Assembly: GCF_000204055.1 (NCBI RefSeq) | Contig: NW_006768766.1 | Location: 528,706-592,705, forward strand | Direction: 5' to 3' | Origin: Melampsora larici-populina 98AG31 | Lineage: Eukaryota > Basidiomycota > Pucciniomycetes > Pucciniales > Melampsoraceae | DNA: 64,000 nt | Shown here: piece after piece, positions 10,280-21,600 of the stretch | Numbering within the stretch: the stretch's first letter is position 1 | Layout of the letters: the number at the start of each line of letters is the position of its first letter | Translations under genes and position numbers: made by a program | Notes under the pieces: generated by a model | Database searches by the model: none | Seen by the model: only the letters and a program-made list of their open reading frames with translations | What the model was told of the DNA's origin: nothing

Positions 10280-11039
10280 CACTACACCAAATGACATCTT
10301 TACCCAGGGGTATAGAAAAGTAGTGTGGGCATAGAAAACTATGGTTAAAGTACTCTTCTATATCCATAGAGATAGTATCATCTATGCCTAGACAAACCAT
10401 TCTGTTCTATACCCACAGATGAAAATATTCACATGACCACAAGGACTGTATATATAAATCGAGACTCAAAGCCCTTCTTGAGTCTTGTCCCATGGGAAAG
10501 CATGGTCCATCAGTCATATTGTACATATGTAGAGAGTGTCTGTCAATTTGTGTAAGATTGTGCATAAACTGCAAAGAGAATGAATTTTACAAGGTGAAAA
10601 ATGATTGCATATGACCAAAATGATTTATAATGCAGAATTAATGCAGAATAATGCAGAATTAATGCAGAATTAATCATTTTGTAGATTAAATGTAATCTTT
10701 TTTCACCTTGGAAAACTACATTATCTTCACAGTGCATACATACTCATATACAATGCTGAACATGGTTGAAGATCTCTTGTATCAGCATAGAATTGTATTT
10801 TGGCGTAAAAATATCAAAAAACAGAAAATTGAGATTCTGTGCACTGTAACACTGCCTTTGGGTCCCAATACATACAGCTGAGTCAGCGCAAAGAAAATAC
10901 TCAATTTCTCAATCTCAAATATTGTACATAGGTGTATCAAAAGCATTGTTCATTGGTATAGAAAAGTACCCTACCAATAGTTTTCTATGCCCACACTACT
11001 TTTCTATACCCCCGGGTAAAGATGTCATTTGTTGTAGTG
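10280..11039. mobile_element. Non-autonomous CACTA (EnSpm) element, TGG duplication
   Basis: The ends are CACTACACCAAATGACATCT (10280 onward) and its inverted counterpart ending ...TTGTTGTAGTG at 11039, with roughly 60 bp of matching terminal repeat including the stretch with TATAGAAAAGTAGTGTGGGC. Both ends are flanked by TGG, the 3-bp duplication typical of CACTA elements. The interior has no transposase. It contains a diverged copy of a repeat also found at 33.6-33.8 kb. Confidence 0.85.
10539..10745. repeat. Foldback repeat, copy 1 (inside CACTA element)
   Basis: Imperfect inverted repeats (AAGGTGAAAAATGATTGCAT ... TTTTTTCACCTTGG) flank a core of tandem TAATGCAGAAT units. A related copy in the opposite orientation lies at 33622-33802. 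Confidence 0.7.
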
Positions 11040-11497
11040 TGGCATCTAGAGATCAAAAGGTGGTCAGCAATTCTGAGTGAATTGAATGAATGAGAAGAAG
11101 AACAAAAACAAACCTTTGGAAGCCAAATAAATGCACACTCGTGAGCACTTGCAAGTGCTTTCCATTCACACCAACCTAAATGACTATCTAACCATCCTTC
11201 CCATTGCCTATCACGTTCATTTTCTTCTAATCCTTTGTCTTTTTTCATTAAATGATCCAGTACGTTCTTCACCATTGGTCCCATCTGATCTTCTCTTTTT
11301 TGTAACCTTCACATTGAATGTATGCGTAGGTTGACCAAGATTGACACATCTGAAGATAATCCTTCCAAATTTGTAAAAATAAATCAAACATCACTCATAA
11401 ACTGAAAGGAGAACAGATAGTAATTATTCGGCGGTCATATTCTTGACGCGGAGAAATGCTTAATTACTTACAAGTTTTTGGCAAGATGTTTTGGATT
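11040..11497 (-). other. Possible exon remnant of unknown gene
   Basis: Minus strand 11285 to about 11115 gives an open frame (VKNVLDHLMKKDKGLEENER then QWEGWLDSHLGWCEW) ending at a GTTTGT-type donor. It has a coding feel but no recognised domain. The CACTA element inserted immediately downstream, so any gene here is broken. Confidence 0.25.
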
Positions 11498-11750
11498 CAA
11501 CCCAGCTTGATGCGGACCAGATGATTGAACAACACCAGTTTGCCCAATCAAGAGGCCACAAAGGCCTTTGTCCTTGCACCAGTCAAGTGACTAAACCTTT
11601 GTTTGCAAAAAGTTGACAAGGCGAGGTTTCAATCCAGCTTGATGCGGACCAGCTGATTGAACAACACCAGGTTGCCCAATCAAACTGGTCACCAAGGTCT
11701 TCGTCCTTGCACCAGTCAAGTGACTAAACCATGGCTTGCAAAAAGTCGAC
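11498..11750. repeat. Tandem duplication, ~121-bp unit (132-bp period)
   Basis: The unit beginning CCAGCTTGATGCGGACCAG and ending AAAAAGT(T/C)GAC occurs at 11498-11617 and 11630-11750 with about 10% divergence. No frame is conserved through both. Confidence 0.85.
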
Positions 11751-12285
11751 GGCATGTTGGTGGTGGTAGAAGACTCTGAGGTCGCGTCCACGGGATGAAA
11801 TTATAACCAATAGTTTATAGAGATAGTTTGGGTTAAGCAGTTTGAGGTGAGAGAGCCGAAGTCGTTGGAGCTCTTGCTCAGGTGAACGGGCGACGAGAGG
11901 ATGGATTGAAGCTGAAACTGTGTAAATCGAAACAATCCTCATTCAGTTCCTGGCCAGACAGGCACCAGCATGCAGCAAAAAAATGGGGAGCTGACCTTTT
12001 CATTTCAATCTCATTGCTCGCATACGATCTCAAGTTCAAACGGAAGAAATTCTGAGCTCTCTGCAGGATCCTGTAGGGGATTCACCAATGATCAAAAGAC
12101 ACCATGGTGATCTTGAGGTCAGTGAGGCGTGGCGAGATCAGAATGGGTGGTGTTGGTGGGTTGTGGTAATACGTGTCATGAGGGGAGCTGATGTGGTGTA
12201 TGGCGTGTTGTGGCGTGTTGTGGCGCGTGGTCAGGAGATGTAGAAGTGCGCGATTGAGTGGGTGATGATGCCAATGCATGAACAA
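11751..12285. other. No supported gene
   Basis: Low-complexity GTGGTG-rich sequence (12140-12240) and short frames only. Confidence 0.3.
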
Positions 12286-14654
12286 TTTCAATCGATTCAG
12301 CCTGACACATATATGTTCAAGCCGTCACCCGGAACCAAAAATCCAACAGATATCCAACGGAGCAACCGTCGGACCCAGGTGACGGATGGGACCTTCCAAC
12401 CATCCGGTGGCCGGATAACCGGTCAGTCCGGTAGTCAAATGAAGGGGCCAGAAAAGCTGATTTCAGCCGGATATCCGGCGGATATCAGTCAAAAAGGCAG
12501 GCATGTATTTCATATTGTTGTAGGTTAAAACATAATAAAAATTTGTAAAAAAAAACAAGCGGGGTGACCACAAATCAAGTACTATTTTCATCACCATCAA
12601 GTTCAATACAAGTAGGAATTTTCAAAGGCCCAAAAATTGGGTGCCAATCTTTTACGCATAAAAGTGTCTCAACATGCAGACTTGACAGGCTACTACGCTG
12701 AGGGCCCAAGATCCATTTAGTTTTATTAAATTGGCCCTCTGAAGGACAACTAGTTGCTGGAATAGCCAGATACTCCATCGCCATATTGGCCAAACCAGGA
12801 TAGATGGACATGTGTTCTTTCCAAAATGTCAACACATGAGTGTCACGGCTTTCAAGCTTGTCGCCGAGGTATTGAGCAACCTCACTTTCTATTGAATGCT
12901 CTTGTGAATTGTCTCGAGTGCCAAAGATTGTGTCTTTGAAATATTGTGAGGTAGACATTGCAAGAGGTGATCGTTTGGTAGAAATCGATGTGGTAATCGA
13001 TGCTTTGGTTTGAAATCTCCTGGCCTCGCCTTCAAAAGTTGACCTAAAGTCTGAAACATAGATGTCATACTCAAAGAGAATTGCTCGTTCCTTGTTCAAT
13101 CAATATGTTGGTCAGTACAAATATGATGTAGAAAGATTAGATTGGTACTAACTTGGAAATAGTTTAACTTGAGACAAGGATCCAGTATGGTGGCACAGAT
13201 CGGTGCCGGTTTGGTGAGCACTTTCTTGAAGTAATCTTCAAGTTTAGCAATCATGCTTTTGGATGCAGGTTTCAATTGATTGAAATCATATTGTCCAGCA
13301 ACCTATTACAGCTGAACAAATTAGCAAAGGGCGATGTGAATTTGAGTTCAAAAAAATGGCTTACCGATTTGAGTCCTTGTAAAACTACAATATATATAGG
13401 GACTACTTGATGCATTGTTGGGAACTTTGATTTACAAAGTATCTCAGTAGCTTCACTGAGCGGTTCCAAGAATTCACACATCTGTTGGACATAATTCCAC
13501 TCAAGAGGTAAGAGAGCATATTTTTTGAAATCTTGACCCTTGCAAAACTCATTGCATGAGTCTTTGAGACGTAGAAGCCTTCTAAACATGTGATAAGATG
13601 AATTCCATCTTGTTGGAACGTTGACCACAAGTCAAGTTACAACGTTAGTGTTTAATTGGCTGGAGCTTGCCAAACGTGATTGATTGTCGGATCTTCTAAC
13701 ATGTAGTCAATTGCATCCTGGTCCGCATCGTCCACAGAATTGGTAGGAGGTTTGACAGCACCGGTGGAGTTAGGCGCAGCTGCAGATGCCATTGCCACAG
13801 CGACCTTGTGTCGCATCTTGACAATGTTAGCAAACACTTGAGCATGTTGAGGACTTGAGCGGGTACACGTCACTAAACCATGGCATCAATTATAGATAGT
13901 CTTGAGATTAACTTGATACACATTGGGTGGGTCAATAAGATCGTGGATGTTTGAATTGGATGCAGCCTCATTGTCATTGAAAACCTCGCCAAACACCTTT
14001 CAGCCTTCTTTTGTGGCGAGGTTGATGACATGAGCTACACACCCATGTACCTGGGTGGTATGATCAAAGTCAATGCCTTCAGTCGAACCAATTTTGCGTC
14101 CGTTGCGGCATTTGTGCTGATGTTGTCCGCGGTCATTGCACTCAACTTCTTTGAGAGATTGTATTTGTTCAAATAATTGATGATGATACCAGCAAAGTTT
14201 TTTGCATTATGTGCACCTGGAAGTTGTTCATTCAATCAGTCAAATTGATTTGGCTGAATCAAAAGGAGTAAAAAACATACCTTTTATTTCTGCAATACCT
14301 AGGCTAAGATCCAATAATTCCCAGTTTTTGTTGATAAAGTGACCAGTGAGTGACATGAAGGGTACATTGTTTGGCGAAGTCCAGCCATCTTGAGTTATTG
14401 CAATCAATTTGCAAGGTCCAAAGTGAGCCTTCTTGATGAAGTCCTCGTAATAATAATAAATTCTACGCATATGATTAGCAGTTGCAGTCTGTTTGCCTAG
14501 CATCCCGGATACATGAGGGCTACAGAGTGCCAAGAGCCTTCAAAATTATGGTTTTTTGACTATTGAAAAGGGGAGATCACAATTGGCGATGAAACTTGTC
14601 TTGAGGCTTGTGGTGTTGAGTTTATTCTTACACAAGTTAAAAAGATTCTACATA

Positions 14655-15916
14655 CTGCATTTGCATGAAAGCTTGTAAAAAAAAAAAAAAAATTTCTCTG
14701 AAAAGCATAAATTTGGCCCCGATTCAAATAACTACTCAAAGCCGGGTCAGCTAGATGGGGTCTGACTCAATACCCCATCCAGCATACCAGTGGTTTTCAG
14801 CTATACGGTATACCCCAGCCAATACCATCCACGATTCCTCGATTCCGCCACCCTCAATCAATCTCAATTGGCCACCAATCCACTACCTTGTCTTCACTCA
14901 ACTCTGCAATGCCACCAGACATCAACCTCACACGTGGATTGACTGCAAGCAATGTTACCCCCCAATTTAGAAATCAAGGTGAGTTTGTTCTTCAGATTGT
15001 TCTCCTTTCTTTTCTTTGATTGTTCTCGTTTCTTTCATTCAATCGTTCTCATTTCTTTTATTCAATCGTTTTCGTTTCTTTTATTCAATCTTTCTTGTTT
15101 CTTTCATTCAATTGCCATTTGTAATGACAAACCAAATTTCTCCATTTCTTCTTCAGGTTATAGGACCACTACCATCCACAACCGATTGTACACAAGCTTT
15201 TGTATGTGATTGTACTTCAATCAGGGTAGGAAGAATCAGTTTCCTTTTGAATATGACATTTGTTTTGTCTTGTGTTTTGTATTTGAGTTGTTTCTTTTCT
15301 CTTATACATGCATTTCATTGTGTACTACTTTTTTTAATCAATCTCGTCTATAATTCTACATACTTTTTTCAAAGAGTTTACAGATATATCAACCTTAAGG
15401 CTTTTGTTTTCATTTGAAATATCTTGAGCTTCTTATTCTGTAGACATCAGTGAGTATTAAGGGACAAGTGAATCAAACATATGAGATAAGCATCTCTTTC
15501 TACTTGTGATTTGAGGGGTAAACAGTCATAATTTGCATGATAGATAAGATACATTTTTAATGAGAAGCATAAATAATGAATGAATGAATCAACAATGACA
15601 ATACAAGACAGATGAGTTTTTAAAAGATGGTAAAGAGATTAAGAATGAGTCAAGAAGAATCAAAAACAATACAATTCCAAGACCAGAAAGATATCCAGTT
15701 GCTCAAAGTAAGAGAGAGTGAATTGGCCGCGGATTGAAATCGATCGAAGATGGTGGATGCGTGGATGGTGCTCAAAACCACTGGTATGCTGGATGGGGTA
15801 TTGAGTCAGACCCCATCTAGCTGACCCGGCTTCAAGTAGTTATTTGAATCGGGGCCAAATTTGCGCTTTTCAGAGAAAAAAAAAATATTCTTTTACAAGC
15901 TTTCATGCAAATGCAG
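14655..15916. mobile_element. 1.26-kb element with 143-bp terminal inverted repeats, TA-flanked
   Basis: The arms 14655-14797 and 15774-15916 are near-perfect inverted copies (outer ends CTGCATTTGCATGAAAGCTT; inner part containing GGTCAGCTAGATGGGGTCTG). TA dinucleotides flank both outer ends (14653-14654, 15917-15918), consistent with a Tc1/mariner-type target. The interior has no transposase frame and carries a 21-24 bp tandem repeat at 15016-15112. It sits inside the hAT transposase between the BED region and the IANCDLPFSIV block. Confidence 0.75.
15016..15112. repeat. Short tandem repeat, ~21-24 bp unit
   Basis: Four to five degenerate copies of a unit of the form TCGTTTCTTTCATTCAATCG in the core of the TA-flanked foldback element. 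The frames through it are Phe/Ser/Leu-rich and not protein-like. Confidence 0.8.
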
Positions 15917-16887
15917 TAAGCATCAATAATGGTTTTTCTTTCAAAATAAGTACAACTCACAACATGTGCTGTTTTGGCTTTCTTGAAAGTGCCAATGATG
16001 TTACCTTGATCAGGTAACATGCCATCGCGGACACCGTGTTTGATTTCAAGGTGATTCTTCATAGATGATGTACTGCCCTTCTTATCACGGGCTAACTACT
16101 TCCCGCAGTTGTTTCCGTCCGCCATTTGAAAAAAACACTTATTGAAGTCTTTATCAGGTAGCTTTTTGAAATACCTCCAAACCCAGCTCGTATTCGGACG
16201 AGAAGTTGTATTTGATGTGTCTCCGAGATTGCATTGATCGGCTTGTGAGGCTGTGTCTGTAATGGTCCCTGGGCCTGAAGACATATTGATTTAAGTTCAA
16301 TTTGAAGGTGATTAGGCAGTACGAGGTGGTTTTCAAATTGATTGATGACTCTGAATAACTATAATTGAGATGATTGAGCGGTAAATCGAGATTCAGTGAA
16401 TGTCGATTCTTGATTCCCAGTTCAATTCAAAAAAAAAATTAAAAAAAATTTTAAGGTCTGAGTGAGGGCACTTCAGAAGATGGAAAAAGAAAAAAGCGAG
16501 ATATGGCCCCGGGACGGCCAAAGAACTACCCGGGTAGCCCCGGTTTTGGGTTCAATTCCCAGCTACGGAGGTTTTTTTGACCCAATTGCCGGATATCCGC
16601 CGGATATTCGGCTCGGTTGTCGAATGGATATTTTTTGAAAAAAAAACCGTCCGGTTTTTTTCCGACGAGTCTGGATACTGTAAATATCCGTCGGGTCGGT
16701 TCTCGGAATGCCCAGAGGTCGCCGGATAGTCGCCGGTGTCAGGCTGAATCGATTGAAAAACAAGGCGCTCTAGCGTGCCCCTCTCGTAACTCTTTGTCAG
16801 CCAGTTTGACTTCATCACTTCTTCCCTTCACTGAGCTTGAACCTTGAGGCCTCTCCTCTCAATTTTTCTTACGTCACGCGATATCAG

Positions 16888-17517
16888 ATGGCTTCGTCAG
16901 CAACACACACCTTGAAAGTACAACGACTGAGCCCTGATGCTACTATCCCGACCAAGGGAAGTTTGGCAGCGGCAGGCTACGATCTTTACGCGTCGGCAGA
17001 TATGTTGATTGCCGCCGGTGGCCGAGCGGTGGTACCTACGGACCTCATCATCGCTGTGCCACCATCGACTTATGGTCGCGTTGCTCCTCGCTCGGGGTTG
17101 GCTGTCAAGCATGGTATCAACACCGGTGCAGGTGTGATTGATGAAGATTACCGCGGGCCAGTAGGCGTAGTACTGTTCAATCATAGTCAAGAAGACTTTC
17201 AAGGTGAGTGATCAGTCCACTTATGATTCGCACTAAGCTCGTGTTTTAATTGATTCTGTCGCTTTTACCCTCCATCAGTCCGAAAAGGAGATCGTGTTGC
17301 TCAACTGGTCATCGAACAAATTCTTACACCCGCCATGCAAGTGACATTTCTCTTTCAACATAACAGTCTTCAGAATATTCAGTAGCATGATGAGAAGTGA
17401 ACTCTGATGCCCATGACATGTCTCAACAGTGTCGAAGTGCAGTCCATGGAAGAGACAGAACGTGGTTCTGGTGGGTTTGGCAGCACTGGGGGGTTCGGAT
17501 CCAGCGTAGCTAAATGA
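16888..17517 (+). CDS. DUT1: dUTP diphosphatase (dUTPase)
   Basis: Hydrolyses dUTP to dUMP and pyrophosphate, keeping uracil out of DNA and supplying dTTP synthesis. Exons 16888-17203, 17279-17336 and 17430-17517 join to a closed 153-residue frame, the usual length of a trimeric dUTPase. All five family motifs are present: AAGYDLYAS (28-36), [12 protein letters not shown] (66-77, with the SGL serine), [13 protein letters not shown] (82-94, catalytic Asp), [11 protein letters not shown] (107-117), and the P-loop-like [11 protein letters not shown] (135-145). Intron 1 is GT-AG. Intron 2 appears to start with GC (CCAT|GCAAGT) and end CAACAG, the only choice restoring [17 protein letters not shown]. 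The start is the ATG giving [16 protein letters not shown]. It follows the hAT element by only about 130 bp. Confidence 0.95.
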
Positions 17518-18640
17518 GTTCATCGGAATTATGACTAGAATCTCGTCTGCATACTCTTAAACCCATCGCGCTTGATGATTGATTAAACAAATGCTCCAGT
17601 CAAGGATAGCAATGATCCCTATGATCCGCATAGACGACTTACTACCAGATTATTCAGTCAGCATGAGATTCGAGACTTGTAGACAGCTGTAGCCACAGCC
17701 CGGATCAAATTGTAGTATTTTCGATGTCGTCCAATCAGGCTTTAAAGATCTTCATCAAACCTCATTCAATATACCTCTGTAGGATATAGCATTTACGGTC
17801 TTACATATTTCATCGTTTGTCAAGTTCCCACACCCGATGTCTGGATGAATGTTACCATTGCTCACAACGCATTCGAGTGTGATGACCTGAACGCCTTCCA
17901 ATGTCAGAACTTTTCAGTCTGATCTATCACGCGCTTTCCTGGCATGCTACAACAAGAATATGATGTCACATTCATCCTTCAGCCACTCCTGATTCGCCGC
18001 AAAGGACCCGCGCGACAGTGCCATTTTCTGTACTTGTTTGTATTTGGACTGGTCGACTCACGGTCCCAATAGGTCCCAATAGACTATTGCCAAGCTCGGA
18101 TTCTCCATATCTCTGCATGAATTGAGGACTTATTTCAAGGGTGACAAACGAAGCCGGGAAGCAGAGTGAACAATATCTGCCGCAGTAACTCGGCTCAGTA
18201 ACAGGATGACATTGAGGCATGTGTTGCCCAGATCTATCATTACATAGTCATTTCTTTGCTTTCATCATTCTTGCGAAGAGATTTCCGTCAAGGTATATAC
18301 AAAATAATGGAAAATTTGTCGATTGGACAGTGGATTTGTTTTTCTAAAAGGGACAGCTTTTATATGCCAAGTGTATATGTCTGAGGTGTACGTGTGTAGT
18401 ATATCCTGGCAACGCGTTTCTAAAATAAATTTAGTCCGTACCACCCACACCGACTTGAGTTTTATCAGGAATAACTCAATCTGGGAAAAAACATCAATGA
18501 TTTTTTGATATTCATCCCTAAGAAGGTGGCCAAAAGCCATTCCCAGGTATTTCTAACAAAGTGCATACTTTACCATCGCACCCAGCTTGATAGATAGTAT
18601 TTCCAACCTATTGAAAAATCGGTCCATTCATAATACTTTC
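17518..18640. other. Intergenic, dUTPase to OPT (convergent 3' ends)
   Basis: No supported gene. Only short frames occur, plus a small direct repeat of GGTCCCAATA at about 18061-18080. It would contain the two 3' untranslated regions. Confidence 0.5.
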
Positions 18641-21600
18641 TCAGTCTGAATATTCATTTATATTTATGGGATTAGATAATCTTTCTAGATCGGAAGAACT
18701 GACCCAGTCATACGTTTGTCCATTTAATTTGAATGCAATAACATATACTAAGCCAAAGATCGCTATACCGGCTGGTATCCCACTGCCAGCGACAATTGCA
18801 TATTTCTCTAATGGATTTGAATCAGGGATTTTAATGACATGGAGTAAATATTTGGTATTCTGGGGTATATGATACTCCATGACTTACCATACCAACTCAA
18901 GTACCATCGCTTTAAGTAACCCTGAAAGAACAAAGCTAGTGCAAACATTGGGCTAGAGGATTCAGGAAACAGTCACAATCAGCATAATTCGAACATCTGT
19001 ATGTGTCAGGGGTCCTTCTCTCAGCTTCATTGCACTTACGTGACGTTTGCCAGGCTGAGACCAGGGTAATAACGAGCTCCATGGAGAATGGCAGACTTTC
19101 GAAGACGTCACCTCACCATTCCGAAGAGTCATTTCACAATAAGTTTACTACAGACTCACTATTTTCATGTATCTCAAGCGAGAGTGAGGCCACTGCTTTG
19201 TGGCGAGCCAAGGGATGAAAGGTAGAATGACACCAACCCTAAGAACGGGGTATAATATAAATCATCAGAAAATCTATTACCGATTCAGGTAGCACCGAAG
19301 CCAAAAATTGATGACATGCGGTGGACAAGTGAAGGATCGACTTACAGAAACCCATAGAGACAATATCGATAAAGTGCCCCAGTTTGAGTGAATAAGCGCG
19401 CTGGTCCCACGGCGCCATAAATGATCGAAGCACTTTCTCAGAAAATGATGAGGAGAGAAGTCAACAAATCGTGAAAGCCGGGTAAAAATCATGGATATGA
19501 AAAGATACCTGAAGAAGAAAGAATAATCTAAAGAAAAGGATCAAATTGTCAGTTGATGTCATTGGCAACGTCGTAAGAATGGTCTTACTTCGGCAAACAA
19601 GATGCTGTGACTGAGACGATGAACAGAAGTCAGGGAAGGTTTCGATCTGCCAGTCGAGCACTGGGTAACCGACCCACACCCATCATCAGCACTATTCCGA
19701 AGTCATATTTGGTTGATACGATCTTGTAGTACCTGCAATAGCTAGGAGCATCGAGAATACCGTCGCAACTGTTTGACAGATAAAGACCGCCCGCGGAGGT
19801 AGCTTCAAGGCAAAGGATGATGAGTAAGTGTACAAATTGAAGTGATGCTTCAGGAAATCGAGCCCACTTTCATGTAATGGGCAAGCTGATCAAAAATGAA
19901 AAGAATCAACAATGAAATCATTATCCAAGAGTCGCGCAATGAAATGTTCTTACCTTCATATCTGCAGCAAACGAATGAGCTTGCATTACAGTCTGAGTGG
20001 TGTAAGTTTTGAAGAGCATGTTGCCAAGAGGCCTTTGTAATCAAAGAAATGCGATCAGCTCAGTGTAGTACATATGGTTATTGGTGGAACGGCACAGACT
20101 TACCGGCCAGGAAAAATATACCCGCCCACCAGCTCTGCCAGCACCTGCAATCAAGTGAGTCTTTCAGCAAGTCTTTATTGTCCTCAGGTAGCAAAATATC
20201 TAACATTAAGATGGACTGGTATATCTGCTCCGGCTCGAACTGTCACATTTGATATGGTCAGATCGGATCCTGAACTTGAAACCTCAACAGATCACGAGAC
20301 TCACTTATTCCAGTAGGGATGACGAAGAGAAGTGAAATAAAAAGACTGAGGGCCTGTTAGGTAGGACATGAGATCAATTGCAGAGATCAGTTGAATAGTT
20401 CAATCCCTTTTGCGAAAACAAATCAACACTTACAAGACCCCAAATTGGTAACTTAGTGTCGCTAAAAACATCAAATTTCGATCAGTCCCGCAATTTAGTC
20501 CAGGGAAAACTCAACGCATAACTGACTAAAATTCGTTCATAAAGATTGCAAGAGCAATAGAAAATACACCAATCACCACAAACCAAGAATTAGGAGCTAT
20601 ATATAGGTACAAGAACAAATCAATGTAAGATATTCTGACACCATTCATTCCACTCAGACTTGAATAACTTACCTAGTGGATAGGATTGCATAAGTCGATA
20701 ATGTATGTCATTCACATATCTTGGCTTTACTGCTGACTTTTGCTCGGAATCGCCTTTAAAGTTATTTTTACACAAGGCCCAATAGTGAGAGAGCCCTTCG
20801 GAGATGAACTTGCGATGATGAAGTAGTGATTCTATCACTACAGTGGGGTAGACCGCGAAATACCCGGCATAACTGGAAGTTTGTGCAGATCAATTGGTTC
20901 GTAGTCAGTAATCAGAGATCACTCATACCCGATTTAAATTTGGTAGTCTCACTATAAAGTCTGAGACGCAGACATGAAGGGTGGGCTGTATGCTTCGTAC
21001 GCATTCTAGAAGAGGAAAGGGAGGTCAGAGACAATCACTAGACGGAGAAAATTCTTAAAAGTCTGGTCGAGCTACCTGATCGAATCCACCCATCGTATCA
21101 AGGAGTCTGCTGGCGTTGTAACGCTTCCTGGATACGAAAAAGGATTGGTAGTAGTCATTGACATAAGTATAAATGCGGATGTTGTAAGGTTTGCGCCTAA
21201 AACATACCCATGTCGGTCGAAAACCACTGGATACTCGTCAAGAAGCGAGTTAGAAGTCAGCCCGATTCACACCTGGAAAGAAGGTTGATATCTCACCACT
21301 AGTATTGATCGGTAGGTACGATGTAAACAGCCAATTCTTGAAGTATATCACACTGATAATCACCGAGGCACATAGAGTACCAATGTATGTATTGGTCTAG
21401 TAACCAGAGAGACTGAGATTCATCATCAATGTTATCTTTTGCAGATCAAAGCTTACAATTGTCCATAGTGGTTGTATGATAGGATCATCAAACATGATAT
21501 TCCAGTCCAAGGTCGGAAATGGATTCATACCCAGCCCGCTGACTGTGCCGGTGATGAGGGCTAGCTTGACATTATCCGGCGCAATCCAGGTTGTCCAACT

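Larger units (their letters stand above)
12575..16284 (-). pseudogene. hAT transposase, disrupted
   Basis: The N-terminus (16284) reads MSSGPGTITDTASQADQCNL, followed by a BED-type zinc-finger region (SWVWRYFKKLPDKDFNKCFF, then NHLEIKHGV). After the inserted element at 14655-15916 the frame resumes near 14600 with IANCDLPFSIVKKP, then two stops (TAA, TGA), then RLLALCSPHVSGMLGKQTAT. DGWTSPNNVPFMSLTGHFIN and KLSAMTADNISTNAATDAKL supply the DDE-region motifs, PTRWNSSYHMFRRLLRLKDS the linker block, and FWKEHMSIYPGLANMAMEYL with IPATSCPSEGQFNKTKWILG the hATC dimerisation domain, ending at 12575. Several introns are likely. The element is dead because of the insertion and stops. Confidence 0.85.
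12286..16758. mobile_element. hAT-superfamily element with nested insertion
   Basis: Terminal inverted repeats of 23 bp, containing CAATCGATTCAGCCTGACAC, lie at 12286-12308 and 16736-16758. The sequence AACAA flanks both ends (12281-12285 and 16759-16763), shorter than the 8 bp expected for hAT, so the exact outer boundary is uncertain. Subterminal zones at 12400-12490 and 16575-16735 carry repeated CCGGATATCCG-type motifs, plausible transposase-binding sites. The interior holds a broken hAT transposase on the minus strand and a 1.26-kb inserted foldback element. Confidence 0.7.

Noticed and set aside
14952..15417. Phe/Ser-rich open frames inside the foldback element
   Set aside because: They follow the tandem TTTCATTCAATCG-type repeat and have no domain or start context.
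16500..16575. Possible tRNA: GGGTTCAATTCCC resembles a T-arm
   Set aside because: No matching acceptor stem (CTACGGA needs TCCGTAG upstream), no anticodon arm, and it lies in hAT subterminal repeats.
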